A DNA stretch of 64,000 bases from Maea johnstoni (Eukaryota > Annelida > Polychaeta > Spionida > Magelonidae): the NCBI GenBank assembly GCA_963942565.1, contig OZ012688.1, forward strand, positions 20,110,599 to 20,174,598, in the 5' to 3' direction. Position numbers and translations under genes: made by a program. The notes under the pieces are model-generated. The model was not told the origin of the DNA. It did no database searches and saw only the letters and a list, made by a program, of their open reading frames with translations. Below, in pieces: positions 25,544 through 36,900 of the stretch (within the stretch, counting starts at the first letter, position 1; the number at the start of each line of letters is the position of its first letter).

Positions 25544-27978
25544 TTAATTTCTCTGCTCGTCATTTTCTAACATACTAGGGGGATGCTCTAGTACTTTATC
25601 TATGAGTCCAAACTCCAAGGCTTCTGGTGGGGACATGAAGCGGTCACGCTCCATACTTTGTTCTGAAAGAGATGAAACAGAGAAGCATCTCATAAGACAT
25701 ACTGAATATTGGCTGTTCTCACCCACTTAAAACCATAACATGAAGAAAATAGATTATCTGGCTTTCATATCGGAGGGCTAACTTAACTACGAGTTAAACC
25801 ACACAAAGCCAGATCCAATTACTGACAAAAAGGTAAGTTATGTTCAAAAATCTCTGTGACATAACCATTTGTCAAGACAAAAATAGTTTTCTCTCTTTCT
25901 TTATTTAGCTGTCTTAAGAATCTGCAAACTATGTGAAAGTTGACAAATAAGTTTGTATTGTTAGGCAAATTCACAGGAATCAATTAAAACTACATCCATT
26001 TTAAAAATATGCTTATCTAACACCATACCTGTCAACTCTACTGATTTGAGCAGTACTCTACTGATTTCAGACCCCAAAAATGCTGTCTACTGATTGAGCA
26101 CCTGATTTGAAGAAATCTACTTTGAAAAATCCTCCATCTTTTTCTCAGCAAGTAGGTCAGTCTGCTCCCTCCAGTGTATCTCACCTGACCCAATTACTGT
26201 TGTAATTCATCCCTATCAGCAGGGTATTCACAGCTAATCCCTTACTAATTGGAATTATCATGTAGCCATGTATTGTTCTCGGATTAAGAGGGAAAGGTGC
26301 AACTTGGGCTACCATCATCCGACAAGAAAAATCTACAATGACTGACAAGAAAATTCACCTCCTTGTAAAATTATTTTTAGTGTGATTTGCTACACAAAAT
26401 AAAAAAACATTTCATCAACATATCTGTATGATTGTCATTTTGCCAACTTCTGTGAAACATAATAGCCCACTCCTAAACTTAACTACTAACCTGGCCCCTG
26501 GTGGCCAGGATTGGAACTTAGCAAAATGCCGTGAAAGAAGCCCAAATAATGAACTGCATAAAATCTCCTGATTTTGTATAGTTGAATGTTGACAGGTATG
26601 TAACACTTAATTTATAACAGTAGCATCATTCAATGAATGACACTTCTGATAAGTGTCCCATGTCTAGTATACAATACCTGATCAATGCAAAGTTCAATGT
26701 ATTTAAGTAAAAAAACTAGAGCTAAGAATGCATTTAATTGATCTTAGAATAGAAGCAATTTCAAACTATACAGCCAAACAGAGGGACACTTGTCACAATC
26801 AAAAAACTGTTTAATCTCAATTACATATGGTCAACCTACCTATAACATCCAGTGGCTGCTTTGTATGCTGAACATATATGGAATTTATCTGTTTTTTCAA
26901 CTTCAGGATTTCCTCAGCCTGGATCGCGATCTATCTTTGGCTTGACCCTTGAATGTGAATAAGAATAAAGGAAATGGTGATAAAAATCAATATGTGTAGA
27001 GATACACCGTTTCACAGTATACTAAGTAGTGAAACAGTTGATTAAATATGTTAACGTTATGTAAAATTTTCCCAAGGTTTATGTTAGGTTCACTCTAGAT
27101 TCATCAGCAGTTACTAGGCTGCTTGTCCATGCATGTATGGAAATCTATATTAAAATATAATGCCAATTTCATGAAATATGCCAATGTTGGGTGACCATCA
27201 ACATGTTAGCCAGCAACCCGCCTGCCTGCCATTTTTGAGGGAAGAGTGCATAAGATACGATGAAATGGCAGGCTGGTGGTTCTCCTAAAACCCCGCCCTG
27301 ATGCAAAAGGCCATCACAGGCAGATGACGATCATAAACATTCAGAACTGCCAGCTCTACCATAAAGCAGTGCCTTTTATTTACCAGGGATGTCATATTTA
27401 GATTCTGGCTTGAGAGTCATGCCAGCATCTTAGTCAACACGGCTGTCCAAAAGCCCAGTGGTATAAACACTGCAAACTGACAACTCAATACCTTTCTTCA
27501 TTGCAAAAACTCTTGTGTTCAAACCCACCTTGGGACAGATGAGAAAGTTTCCAGTGACTATGAATTAGTTGATGTTTTTTCCTTCTGGTATGCTGGTTTT
27601 CCTCACCATTACCTAGTTTATTTGACTATATGGATCATCACCATCTGTACAGTGACTATTCTTTATAAAATGCTTTTGAACATTATAGGTGGAAAGGGCG
27701 CTATATCAAATATCACTTATTAATACCTACCTGTTCATCATAATTCAGCCTTGGTATTTGGCAAAAAATTCTGAAGTTCCTGCTACTGACCTGCGCTGCA
27801 CCAGATGGTTGATGTACCATTATCCAAGAGTTGGGCAGAGAATGTCTCATTCCCGGCGCGCCAGCAGCTAGTAGAAGGGAAGCCATACTGCAGGCCTGGC
27901 CCACGCACCATGTGGAGATAGGGGGCAGCACATACTGCATAGTGTCATATATACCTAGCCCCGCTGTCACAGAGCCAC
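25544..27978 (-). CDS. CLPP: Mitochondrial ATP-dependent Clp protease proteolytic subunit, 3' three exons
   Basis: Minus-strand exons 27978-27791, 26947-26840 and 25662-25544 (stop TAA). The first gives [20 protein letters not shown] through GQACSMAS (catalytic Ser) and WIMVHQPSG (catalytic His). The second gives [20 protein letters not shown]. The third gives [12 protein letters not shown] (catalytic Asp) and a short tail. This is the ClpP core, the serine peptidase of the mitochondrial matrix that works with ClpX. Two oddities stand out. The usual Arg of NSRIM is Trp here (one base change). The exon at 26947 carries two extra bases (AG) after GQAKD, which breaks the frame unless splicing uses the AG at 26931-26932 and drops five residues. 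Exons for the targeting peptide and N-terminal third were not found down to the array at 31.9 kb. It may be a working gene with a long 5' intron, an assembly error, or a decaying copy. Confidence 0.85.
26024..26600. mobile_element. Element with CATACCTGTCAAC ends and 6-bp target duplication
   Basis: Ends CATACCTGTCAACTCTAC and GTTGAATGTTGACAGGTATG, flanked by TAACAC on both sides (26018-26023 and 26601-26606). It is 577 bp with no transposase. Same family as 11737-13093. It lies in the last ClpP intron. Confidence 0.78.
26948..27790 (-). other. CLPP: ClpP intron, no feature recognised
   Basis: Intron between the second and third last ClpP exons. The donor on the minus strand is GTCAGT at 27790 and the acceptor is TTCAAG at 26948. 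Apart from low-complexity AT-rich sequence nothing stands out. Confidence 0.6.
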
Positions 27979-28063
27979 CTGAAATAATCATATAGTATAC
28001 AATCAAATGTGCTGTCAAAGATAACCAGTGTGGACAATCTATAGCAAAATTAATAAATGCAAC

Positions 28064-28215
28064 CAGGGACTTAGCCAGGAACTGTCCAGCCTGTCGTTTG
28101 GATAGGCAGTCTCCTGAAAACCTCCTTTTTGAACAGGTGAAATATCCTGAGAATTTTTTCAAAATTTTGACTTTTTGGGGGTAATAACCATCTTCCAGGA
28201 CATTGCTGAAGTGGA
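28064..28215 (-). mobile_element. Partial hAT-type MITE, relative of 12770-13081
   Basis: Starts CAGGGACTTAGCCAGGA and follows the reverse complement of the right half of the 12770 element (GACAGG and GGGGTAATAACCA blocks). The other end is missing. It lies just upstream of the first visible ClpP exon. Confidence 0.6.
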
Positions 28216-28253
28216 AATTGCCCTTTTTTTTACAAAATAGGCTTTTGAATCTA

Positions 28254-28602
28254 GTAGGTAACTAACTTGGCCATCACAAAATAATGCAAAACACTTAAAA
28301 AAAATACTGGGACTCTGGCATATGGATACTCATCTGAGAGAACTCAGAAAGAGGTTTCTAATAAATACCAACATGACAGTGCTTGAATGGTTTTCAAATA
28401 TCTTTGCATCATTGTGCTTTGGACAAAGTAGCCTCAGCATTGGAAAGGCTAAGGCTAAGGCTATTTTCACCCTATCATGTGGGTATTCGTTTGAAAGCAA
28501 TCGCTGTGCACTCTCAGATGAGTACTCATGTTTCAGGATTTCAGTCATTTTTCAGTTTTTTTGCACCATTTTGTATATAGCTACCAGCAGCATAAGGGTT
28601 AA
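28254..28602. mobile_element. Two family 1 MITE pieces fused head to head
   Basis: 28254-28450 follows family 1 in forward orientation up to CAGCATTGGAAAGGCTAAGG. 28451-28602 follows it in reverse, ending CTACCAGCAGCATAAGGGTTAA. Each lacks one end, so the join is a rearrangement or a nested insertion with loss. Confidence 0.65.
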
Positions 28603-28747
28603 GGTTGTAAATAAAGTTGGTTTAAGGATTTGAAAGTGGCTGAGTAAATAAATCTAAACAATCTTTGAGATTGCTGTCAACTAAGCTACATTTCTTACAA
28701 TCCTCGCTAGGGACTTGCACTCAAATCTAGTAATTTGTTTTAAAATG

Positions 28748-29017
28748 TACAGTGCCGACATAGGCGACATTTAATTCCTGCACTAAATGCGCGGGTAGCC
28801 CAGGCATGACACACGACCGCACGCTCGATTGCCATCCAGTTTCCTGGGTATGGATGCATAGATGACTTCAAAATTAAACGTAGTTTTGATCTGCAAGCTA
28901 CGTGAGTCATTGATGTGTTTGGCAGATATATTTGATGAGTCATCTATGGGTGTTTGTACAGCCAGGTAAGTGCAGACGTCTGGTCGACTGGTGTAGGAAT
29001 TAAATGTCTGTACTGTA
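28748..29017. mobile_element. TA-target foldback element
   Basis: TACAGTGCCGACATAGGCGA and ACATTTAATTCCTGCAC at the left answer GTGTAGGAATTAAATGTC and TGTACTGTA at the right. TA flanks both ends. 270 bp, no coding content. Confidence 0.58.
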
Positions 29018-29042
29018 AAACTTAAGGGTTTATGAGGCATAA

Positions 29043-29290
29043 AAAATGTAAATGTAAAAATGTAATCTTTATTTTAAGTTGGTATACCAATTACAAGTAC
29101 CGCAAGCTACTAAGGCTCTTGGCCAATTGGACCGACGGTTTAAAGTGCCCTTTGAAGCACTTAGCAACGAGAAGTAAACTGTCTTGCTTAAGAACAGAAA
29201 GAAAGTGACTCTGGCCGGATTTCAACCAGCGACCTTCGTGTCGCCAGCCGAACATGTTACCACTGGGCCACTGCTCGTCCTCAAGGGATG
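29043..29290 (-). mobile_element. tRNA-derived SINE
   Basis: On the minus strand TGGCCCAGTGGTAACATG fits a tRNA A box and GGTTGAAATCC a worn B box, about 35 bp apart. Then follows a central part with AAGCAAGACAGTTTACTTC, which resembles the conserved core of V/Deu-type SINEs (family knowledge, not searched). The 3' end is a TTACATTT-type tail at 29043-29080. About 250 bp. It is transcribed, if at all, by RNA polymerase III. Confidence 0.7.
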
Positions 29291-29361
29291 TAATGATTGA
29301 GGGCAGAAGGATTGCCATTATGAACAGCATGGTATCTTGACAATTCAATGAGCATGAGCCC

Positions 29362-30563
29362 TCTATAATTATACCAATAACAATAATCTTTATTTAAAGA
29401 GGACAAGTAGAATGAATTGTGGCAGTTTCAACGATTCAAACCACCTTAAGACTGACCCAGGGAAATACAATTTATTGTTACTGTGAACATATAGCCTTCC
29501 CCCATGGCTTTCCCTGTTTCCCCGCTGATATGATCATGACGTCGCGTAAGCATTTGTTACTTTGTATCACGCGTGTGGTGCCTGGTCTTCAAACAAACGC
29601 TATGCTGATACAATTTAACGGAGACAGTCCATGTCACAAAATCTTTATTACACAACATTTGAAAGCAAATCGAGAAGCATGTAGAAGAAATTGTGGCGGT
29701 TCTAACGATTCAAACCGCATTAAAATTGATCCAATGAAAGGCGTAGCTTCGGATGATTTCAGTTCATACTGACCATAAGATATAGCACTGATTGAGGGAA
29801 AAAAATTGGCATAAAAATTAACCTTCAAAGGTTAACGTCGGTCCCTGGAACATATAGCCTTCCCCCATGGCTTTCCCCAATTCAAACTGTCGCAAAATCT
29901 TCATTTCTCAACAGATTTGAAAGAGATTCCCAGGACAAGTAGAATGAATTGTGGCAGTTTCAACGATTCAAACCACATTAAGACTGACCCACGGAAAAGC
30001 AATTTATTGTTACTGTGAACACAGTGTCCAACACTAAGGCTTGCCCGGTTGCCCGGGGCAAGTTCAACAGTAAAAAACATGGTTTCGGGCAAGTTCATGG
30101 CCTAATCTAAAAGCCCGGATGGGCAAGTCAATATTCCCTCTTACCCTATGCAAAACGGTCCAAGTTAGACCGAGAAACTACACACAGTGAGATTGTAATT
30201 TTAAATTGTATGCCTCTTTAGGGTTTATTCTCATAAAAATGCTGAAGTGGCATCCAAATAGGATGTCACTGGTAATAATGAACAAAGTGCAAAATAACAG
30301 TCTTTTGGGCATGTTTAAAAGTTTTTCGGGCAAGCAAAACTTGGGGTGACTCAGCCTGAATGGGCAAGTGCCTTCAATGGTTAACGTCGGTCCCTGGAAC
30401 ATATAGCCTTCCCCCATGGCTTTCCCTGTTTCCCCGCTGATAAGATCATGACGTCGCGTTTAAGCATTTGTTACTTTGTATCACGCGCGTGGTGCCTGGT
30501 CTTCAAACAAACGCTATGTTGATACAATTTAACGGAGAGTCCGAGACTGTCCATGTTTATTAC
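29362..30563 (+). repeat. Locally shuffled direct repeats
   Basis: The block AGAATGAATTGTGGCAGTTT occurs at about 29411 and 29940, with a weaker version at 29682. The block ACATATAGCCTTCCCCCATG occurs at about 29488, 29850 and 30398. The first and last continue into GATCATGACGTCGCGT and then ACAATTTAACGGAGA. A separate insert at about 30020-30375 is rich in GGGCAAGT and CTTGCCCGG. The pattern looks like one element duplicated and then interrupted by another. Confidence 0.7.
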
Positions 30564-30850
30564 GTGTCAGACAAAGCAATGTCTTGAATAGATCTTGCGG
30601 CAAAATATGCTCTGTAGATGGCGATACTTAATCCCAGCATTCGCGCTCGCTATTAGCTTGTTCCTCCAAACAAAAAATAGTTTCAGCCACTTTCAAAAGT
30701 TAATTTCCTGCAAATGTTTTCCAAAAGGTGGTTCTATGAGATATGCCTGAAATATAGTCAGGACGTTGTTAGGGCACTATACAGGCATGGATGGTATCAT
30801 GGTAAACAAATAGATTTAAAGGATTTCTTCCAGGGGGTGGTTTGAAACCC

Positions 30851-31003
30851 CAGGGGCCAGTTGCCCCAACGTGACTCAGGCTCAAACTCAGGCTGAAGTC
30901 TATATTTGATTGTCTACAACAATAGCATATATTGTTGTAGACAATGAAGTTGAGCCTTGAGCCTAAGTTTAAGCCTGAGTCACGTTGGTGGAACTGGCGC
31001 CTG
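30851..31003. mobile_element. Near-perfect hairpin MITE
   Basis: CAGGGGCCAGTTGCCCCAAC at the left mirrors GTTGGTGGAACTGGCGCCTG at the right. The arms pair through CGTGACTCAGGCT and TTGTCTACAACAATA to the centre, so 153 bp fold almost end to end. The CAGGG-type end recalls hAT, but no target duplication is visible. Confidence 0.8.
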
Positions 31004-31935
31004 TATCCATGACTGTTCTTACCGTTTTACGCATTAGTCTACAAACAGGATGGGTCCACATACAGATGTGTTAGTACATTATCTGCCCTGGGTACAATCA
31101 ATACTTCATTGATCTGTGTAGGACAATGGTTACAACCGGGTGCTATCAATATGAGAAGATTATGTAGTTATGACCAGTTTTAATATACTTTTAAATTGAG
31201 TAAAAGTTAGCTTACCGACCACGAGCCCGCTCCAACAGAAGTCAAAAGCGCGTTTTATTTCTAGAACTAATTGTTAAGGGGTACATTAAATTGTCTATCC
31301 AAACTGTATTTCAGCTGTAAAATCGGTAAATTAGGTTGAGACGACGGTTCTTATTTGACTTAAAATCTTTGTGCATTTAAGGAATGCATTTATTGAAACA
31401 GATGATATATAAGCCTGTGTTACAGATTAAACCCGATATGTGAAATGAAAGGGCCAGTCGGCGCTGCCATTATACGGCTGGGAAATTCTCGGATCTGATT
31501 GGCTATATTAATATGGTAGACGGATATTGACAAATCATATTGAAGAACCCGACGATGCACGAAATGGTGGAGCTATAAGGCGTTTTTGAATGGTTTTCAA
31601 TTGTAAAATACTACAATTTGATTGGCTTAACTTATCTGCTGACTAATCAACTAGCCTGGCCCAGTATTTCTATATCTACGCGAGACAGAAGAGTAGATCC
31701 GACCCCCGCAAGCAGCTGGTCTTTCATTACGCTATAAATGGCGTACTTTACTATATTTTTTTCTAACTTCAACGGCATTATTAAAATAACAGGTGAAAAG
31801 GCTGCCAATTCGAATGTTGAACTTCATTGGTAGTAATATTGCGCAGACTTTGACGAGCTGGACTTATTTTTTGCACTACCCCATAACTTGCAGAGTAGGC
31901 TCGGGCTTTTTCAGGTGTCTTTTATATAGGTAGTA
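31004..31935. other. Left flank of the satellite array, no gene recognised
   Basis: Unique sequence with no known family. It contains minus-strand CGTGGTCG|GTAAGC at about 31211-31224, which could be a splice donor of an upstream exon, but there is no protein match to support it. Confidence 0.4.
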
Positions 31936-32339
31936 AAAATGTTGCACGTTTAAAGAGTCGACATTAAAGTTACATTTCATAATGTACATTTCATTATGCT
32001 TTCTTTAACCCTTATGCTGCTGGTGGCTAATTGCACCAATACAAAGTGATGCAAAAAACCTGAAAAATCACTGAAACCCTGGCAAATGGGTACTCATCTG
32101 AGAGTACTCAGCGAGAGCTTTCAAATGAATACCAACATGACAGGGTTTAGATGGTTTTCAAAGATTTTTGCATTTTTGTGCATTGGGCGAATGTAACGTC
32201 AGCATTGGAAGGGTTAAATAAAGACATGATAATTGAGATGCTCCATAAAAAATGACAGATTCCCTATGTTAAAACAGGTTAAAGAAAAACATTGGGGTTT
32301 TTCTTTTGCCGTCATGACATAGGTTTAAATGTAATTAAA

Positions 32340-33597
32340 GTCGACATTAAAGTTACATTTCATAATGTACATTTCATTATGCTTTCTTTAACCCTTATGC
32401 TGCTGGTGGCTAATTGCACCAATACAAAGTGATGCAAAAAACCTGAAAAATCACTGAAACCCTGGCAAATGGGTACTCATCTGAGAGTACTCAGCGAGAG
32501 CTTTCAAATGAATACCAACATGACAGGGTTTAGATGGTTTTCAAAGATTTTTGCATTTTTGTGCATTGGGCGAATGTAACGTCAGCATTGGAAGGGTTAA
32601 ATAAAGACATGATAATTGAGATGCTCCATAAAAAATGACAGATTCCCTATGTTAAAACAGGTTAAAGAAAAACATTGGGGTTTTTCTTTTGCCGTCATGA
32701 CATAGGTTTAAATGTAATTTACGCAAGACGATGTCTGTGAAACATGTGACACACAACCAACTACGTACCCTGTATGTGGTCGCCAATTTGGCACTTTTCC
32801 GCTTTTCTAGCGCTAATTGAAAAAAAGTGTAAAGCAGCGGTTCTGACTCAAAGGTTTGAAGTGTTGCTATGCTGTATGTCACTATGACGTCATAGATGGC
32901 GCTCGACCAATCACAATCAGGCGTAGTCACATCCCTATACCTGGACAACCAGGGAAAAGTATTTCATCACTAATTCGGAACTTGTAACAATACATCGTAA
33001 GAAGATGAAATGGAAGCTACTGCACATCTGTAGCACATCTCTGTTCAAATCTTTGGGCTTATAGGCCATACGGGTCTTTCTTCTAATATAGTTCCAAACG
33101 ACCTTGTTTAAGCCATTGTTCATATTTCACTTCATGTTGCTCCATTACTTTTGTAAGAAAACGTTGCATAGTTATAGAGGCGACATTAAAGTTGCATTCC
33201 ATAATGAACCTTAGTTTATGCTTTATTTCAAAATAAAAACAGGTTGATGAAAATGCTCAAAGGTTTGCTGTGTTGCTATGTTGTATGTTTCTATGACGTC
33301 ATAGATGGCGCTCGACCAATCATGTTTAGTCCTTGTCACACCCCTATACCTTGACAACCAGTGAAACGTATTGCATCATTAATTCGGAACTTGTCACAAT
33401 CCATCGGAAGAATAAGAACTGGAAGCTACTGCACATCTGTAGCACATCTCTGCTCAAATCTCTGGGGCTGATTATATACGGATTATATACGGGTCTTTCT
33501 TGTAAAACGGTCCCAAACGATATTGTTTAAGCCATTGTTGATATTTTAGTTCATGTTGCACCATTCCTTTTTAAAGAAAATGTTGCACGTTTAAAGA
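32340..33597 (+). repeat. Reference satellite unit (1,258 bp) with A, B and C parts
   Basis: A part (32340 to about 32720): GACATTAAAGTTACATTTC, then TTAA, the captured family 1 MITE (32386-32598), TTAA, and a tail with a GAAAAAC...GTTTTTC hairpin. B part (about 32720-33178): unique lead ACGCAAGACGATGTCTG, then the core with CRE, ATGGCGC, CCAAT, then GGGTCTTTCTTCTAATATAG. C part (33179-33597): starts GACATTAAAGTTGCATTCC and repeats the core in a diverged form ending GGGTCTTTCTTGTAAAACGG. A+B and C therefore are two versions of one ancestral monomer; the A+B version carries the MITE and other extra sequence. Confidence 0.92.
32882..32913 (+). promoter_or_regulatory. CRE palindrome, ATGGCGC and CCAAT box (one example of about 44)
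   Basis: CTATGACGTCATAG is a perfect 14-bp palindrome around a full CRE (TGACGTCA), the binding site of CREB/ATF factors. It is followed directly by ATGGCGC and, 11 bp on, by a CCAAT box. The same string stands in the C half at 33291-33304 with CCAATCATG after it. The pair recurs in every unit. One copy, at 56706, has a single change in the CRE. The promoter-like grouping is seen; actual binding is inference. Confidence 0.6.
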
Positions 33598-33980
33598 GTC
33601 GACATTAAAGTTACATTTCATAATGTACATTTCATTATGCTTTCTTTAACCCTTATGCTGCTGGTGGCTAATTGCACCAATACAAAGTGATGCAAAAAAC
33701 CTGAAAAATCACTGAAACCCTGGCAAATGGGTACTCATCTAAGAGTACTCAGCGAGAGCTTTCAAATGAATACCAACATGACAGGGTTTAGATGGTTTTC
33801 AAAGATTTTTGCATTTTTGTGCATTGGGCGAATGTAACGTCAGCATTGGAAGGGTTAAATAAAGACATGATAATTGAGATGCTCCATAAAAAATGACAGA
33901 TTCCCTATGTTAAAACAGGTTAAAGAAAAACATTGGGGTTTTTCTTTTGCCGTCATGACATAGGTTTAAATGTAATTAAA

Positions 33981-36900
33981 GTCGACATTAAAGTTACATT
34001 TCATAATGTACATTTCATTATGCTTTCTTTAACCCTTATGCTGCTGGTGGCTAATTGCACCAATACAAAGTGATGCAAAAAACCTGAAAAATCACTGAAA
34101 CCCTGGCAAATGGGTACTCATCTGAGAGTACTCAGCGAGAGCTTTCAAATGAATACCAACATGACAGGGTTTAGATGGTTTTCAAAGATTTTTGCATTTT
34201 TGTGCATTGGGCGAATGTAACGTCAGCATTGGAAGGGTTAAATAAAGACATGATAATTGAGATGCTCCATAAAAAATGACAGATTCCCTATGTTAAAACA
34301 GGTTAAAGAAAAACATTGGGGTTTTTCTTTTGCCGTCATGACATAGGTTTAAATGTAATTTACGCAAGACGATGTCTGTGAAACATGTGACACACAACCA
34401 ACTACGTACCCTGTATGTGGTCGCCAATTTGGCACTTTTCCGCTTTTCTAGCGCTAATTGAAAAAAAGTGTAAAGCAGCGGTTCTGACTCAAAGGTTTGA
34501 TGTGTTGCTATGCTGTATGTCACTATGACGTCATAGATGGCGCTCGACCAATCACAATCAGGCGTAGTCACATCCCTATACCTGGACAACCAGGGAAACG
34601 TATTTCATCACTTATTCGGAACTTGTAACAATACATCGTAAGAAGATGAAATGGAAGCTACTGCACATCTGTTGCACATCTCTGTTCAAATCTTTGGGCT
34701 TATAGGCCATACGGGTCTTTCTTCTAATATAGTTCCAAACGACCTTGTTTAAGCCATTGTTCATATTTCACTTCATGTTGCTCCATTACTTTTGTAAGAA
34801 AACGTTGCATACTTATAGAGGCGACATTAAAGTTGCATTCCATAATGAACCTTAGTTTATGCTTTATTTCAAAATAAAAACAGGTTGATGAAAATGCTCA
34901 AAGGTTTGATGTGTTGCTATGTTGTATGTTTCTATGACGTCATAGATGGCGCTCGACCAATCATGTTTAGTCCTTGTCACACCCCTATACCTTGACAACC
35001 AGTGAAACGTATTGCATCATTAATTCGGAACTTGTCACAATCCATCGGAAGAATAAGAACTGGAAGCTACTGCACATCTGTAGCACATCTCTGCTCAAAT
35101 CTCTGGGGCTGATTATATACGGATTATATACGGGTCTTTCTTGTAAAACGGTCCCAAACGATATTGTTTAAGCCATTGTTGATATTTTAGTTCATGTTGC
35201 ACCATTCCTTTTTAAAGAAAATGTTGCACGTTTAAAGAGTCGACATTAAAGTTACATTTCATAATGTACATTTCATTATGCTTTCTTTAACCCTTATGCT
35301 GCTGGTGGCTAATTGCACCAATACAAAGTGATGCAAAAACCCTGAAAAATCACTGAAACCCTGGCAAATGGGTACTCATCTGAGAGTACTCAGCGAGAGC
35401 TTTCAAATGAATACCAACATGACAGGGTTTAGATGGTTTTCAAAGATTTTTGCATTTTTGTGCATTGGGCGAATGTAACGTCAGCATTGGAAGGGTTAAA
35501 TAAAGACATGATAATTGAGATGCTCCATAAAAAATGACAGATTCCCTATGTTAAAACAGGTTAAAGAAAAACATTGGGGTTTTTCTTTTGCCGTCATGAC
35601 ATAGGTTTAAATGTAATTTACGCAAGACGATGTCTGTGAAACATGTGACACACAACCAACTACGTACCCTGTATGTGGTCGCCAATTTGGCACTTTTCCG
35701 CTTTTCTAGCGCTAATTGAAAAAAAGTGTAAAGCAGCGGTTCTGACTCAAAGGTTTGATGTGTTGCTATGCTGTATGTCACTATGACGTCATAGATGGCG
35801 CTCGACCAATCACAATCAGGCGTAGTCACATCCCTATACCTGGACAACCAGGGAAACGTATTTCATCACTAATTCGGAACTTGTAACAATACATCGTAAG
35901 AAGATGAAATGGAAGCTACTGCACATCTGTAGCACATCTCTGTTCAAATCTTTGGGCTTATAGGCCATACGGGTCTTTCTTCTAATATAGTTCCAAACGA
36001 CCTTGTTTAAGCCATTGTTCATATTTCACTTCATGTTGCTCCATTACTTTTGTAAGAAAACGTTGCATAGTTATAGAGGCGACATTAAAGTTGCATTCCA
36101 TAATGAACCTTAGTTTATGCTTTATTTCAAAATAAAAACAGGTTGATGAAAATGCTCAAAGGTTTGATGTGTTGCTATGTTGTATGTTTCTATGACGTCA
36201 TAGATGGCGCTCGACCAATCATGTTTAGTCCTTGTCACACCCCTATACCTTGACAACTAGTGAAACGTATTGCATCATTAATTCGGAACTTGTCACAATC
36301 CATCGGAAGAATAAGAACTGGAAGCTACTGCACATCTGTAGCACATCTCTGCTCAAATCTCTGGGGCTGATTATATACGGGTCTTTCTTGTAAAACGGTC
36401 CCAAACGATATTGTTTAAGCCATTGTTGATATTTTAGTTCATGTTGCACCATTCCTTTTTAAAGAAAATGTTGCACGTTTAAAGAGTCGACATTAAAGTT
36501 ACATTTCATAATGTACATTTCATTATGCTTTCTTTAACCCTTATGCTGCTGGTGGCTAATTGCACCAATACAAAGTGATGCAAAAAACCTGAAAAATCAC
36601 TGAAACCCTGGCAAATGGGTACTCATCTGAGAGTACTCAGCGAGAGCTTTCAAATGAATACCAACATGACAGGGTTTAGATGGTTTTCAAAGATTTTTGC
36701 ATTTTTGTGCATTAGGCGAATGTAACGTCAGCATTGGAAGGGTTAAATAAAGACATGATAATTGAGATGCTCCATAAAAAATGACAGATTCCCTATGTTA
36801 AAACAGGTTAAAGAAAAACATTGGGGTTTTTCTTTTGCCGTCATGACATAGGTTTAAATGTAATTTACGCAAGACGATGTCTGTGAAACATGTGACACAC

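Noticed and set aside
29091-29348. Minus-strand 85-residue frame
   Set aside because: It lies within the tRNA-derived SINE and its flank.
32652-32948. Minus-strand 98-residue frame (MSRYRDVTTP...) repeated in all 22 complete units
   Set aside because: It persists because the units are nearly identical copies. The changes seen do not favour silent sites by eye, the frame crosses the MITE-flanking sequence and the CRE core, and no domain is recognisable. A ratio of silent to replacement changes over the units would be the test.
33333-33530. Plus-strand 65-residue and minus-strand 62- and 69-residue frames in each unit
   Set aside because: They overlap each other on opposite strands in homologous halves of the unit and vary in end point with the 11-bp indel, as expected for chance frames in a satellite.
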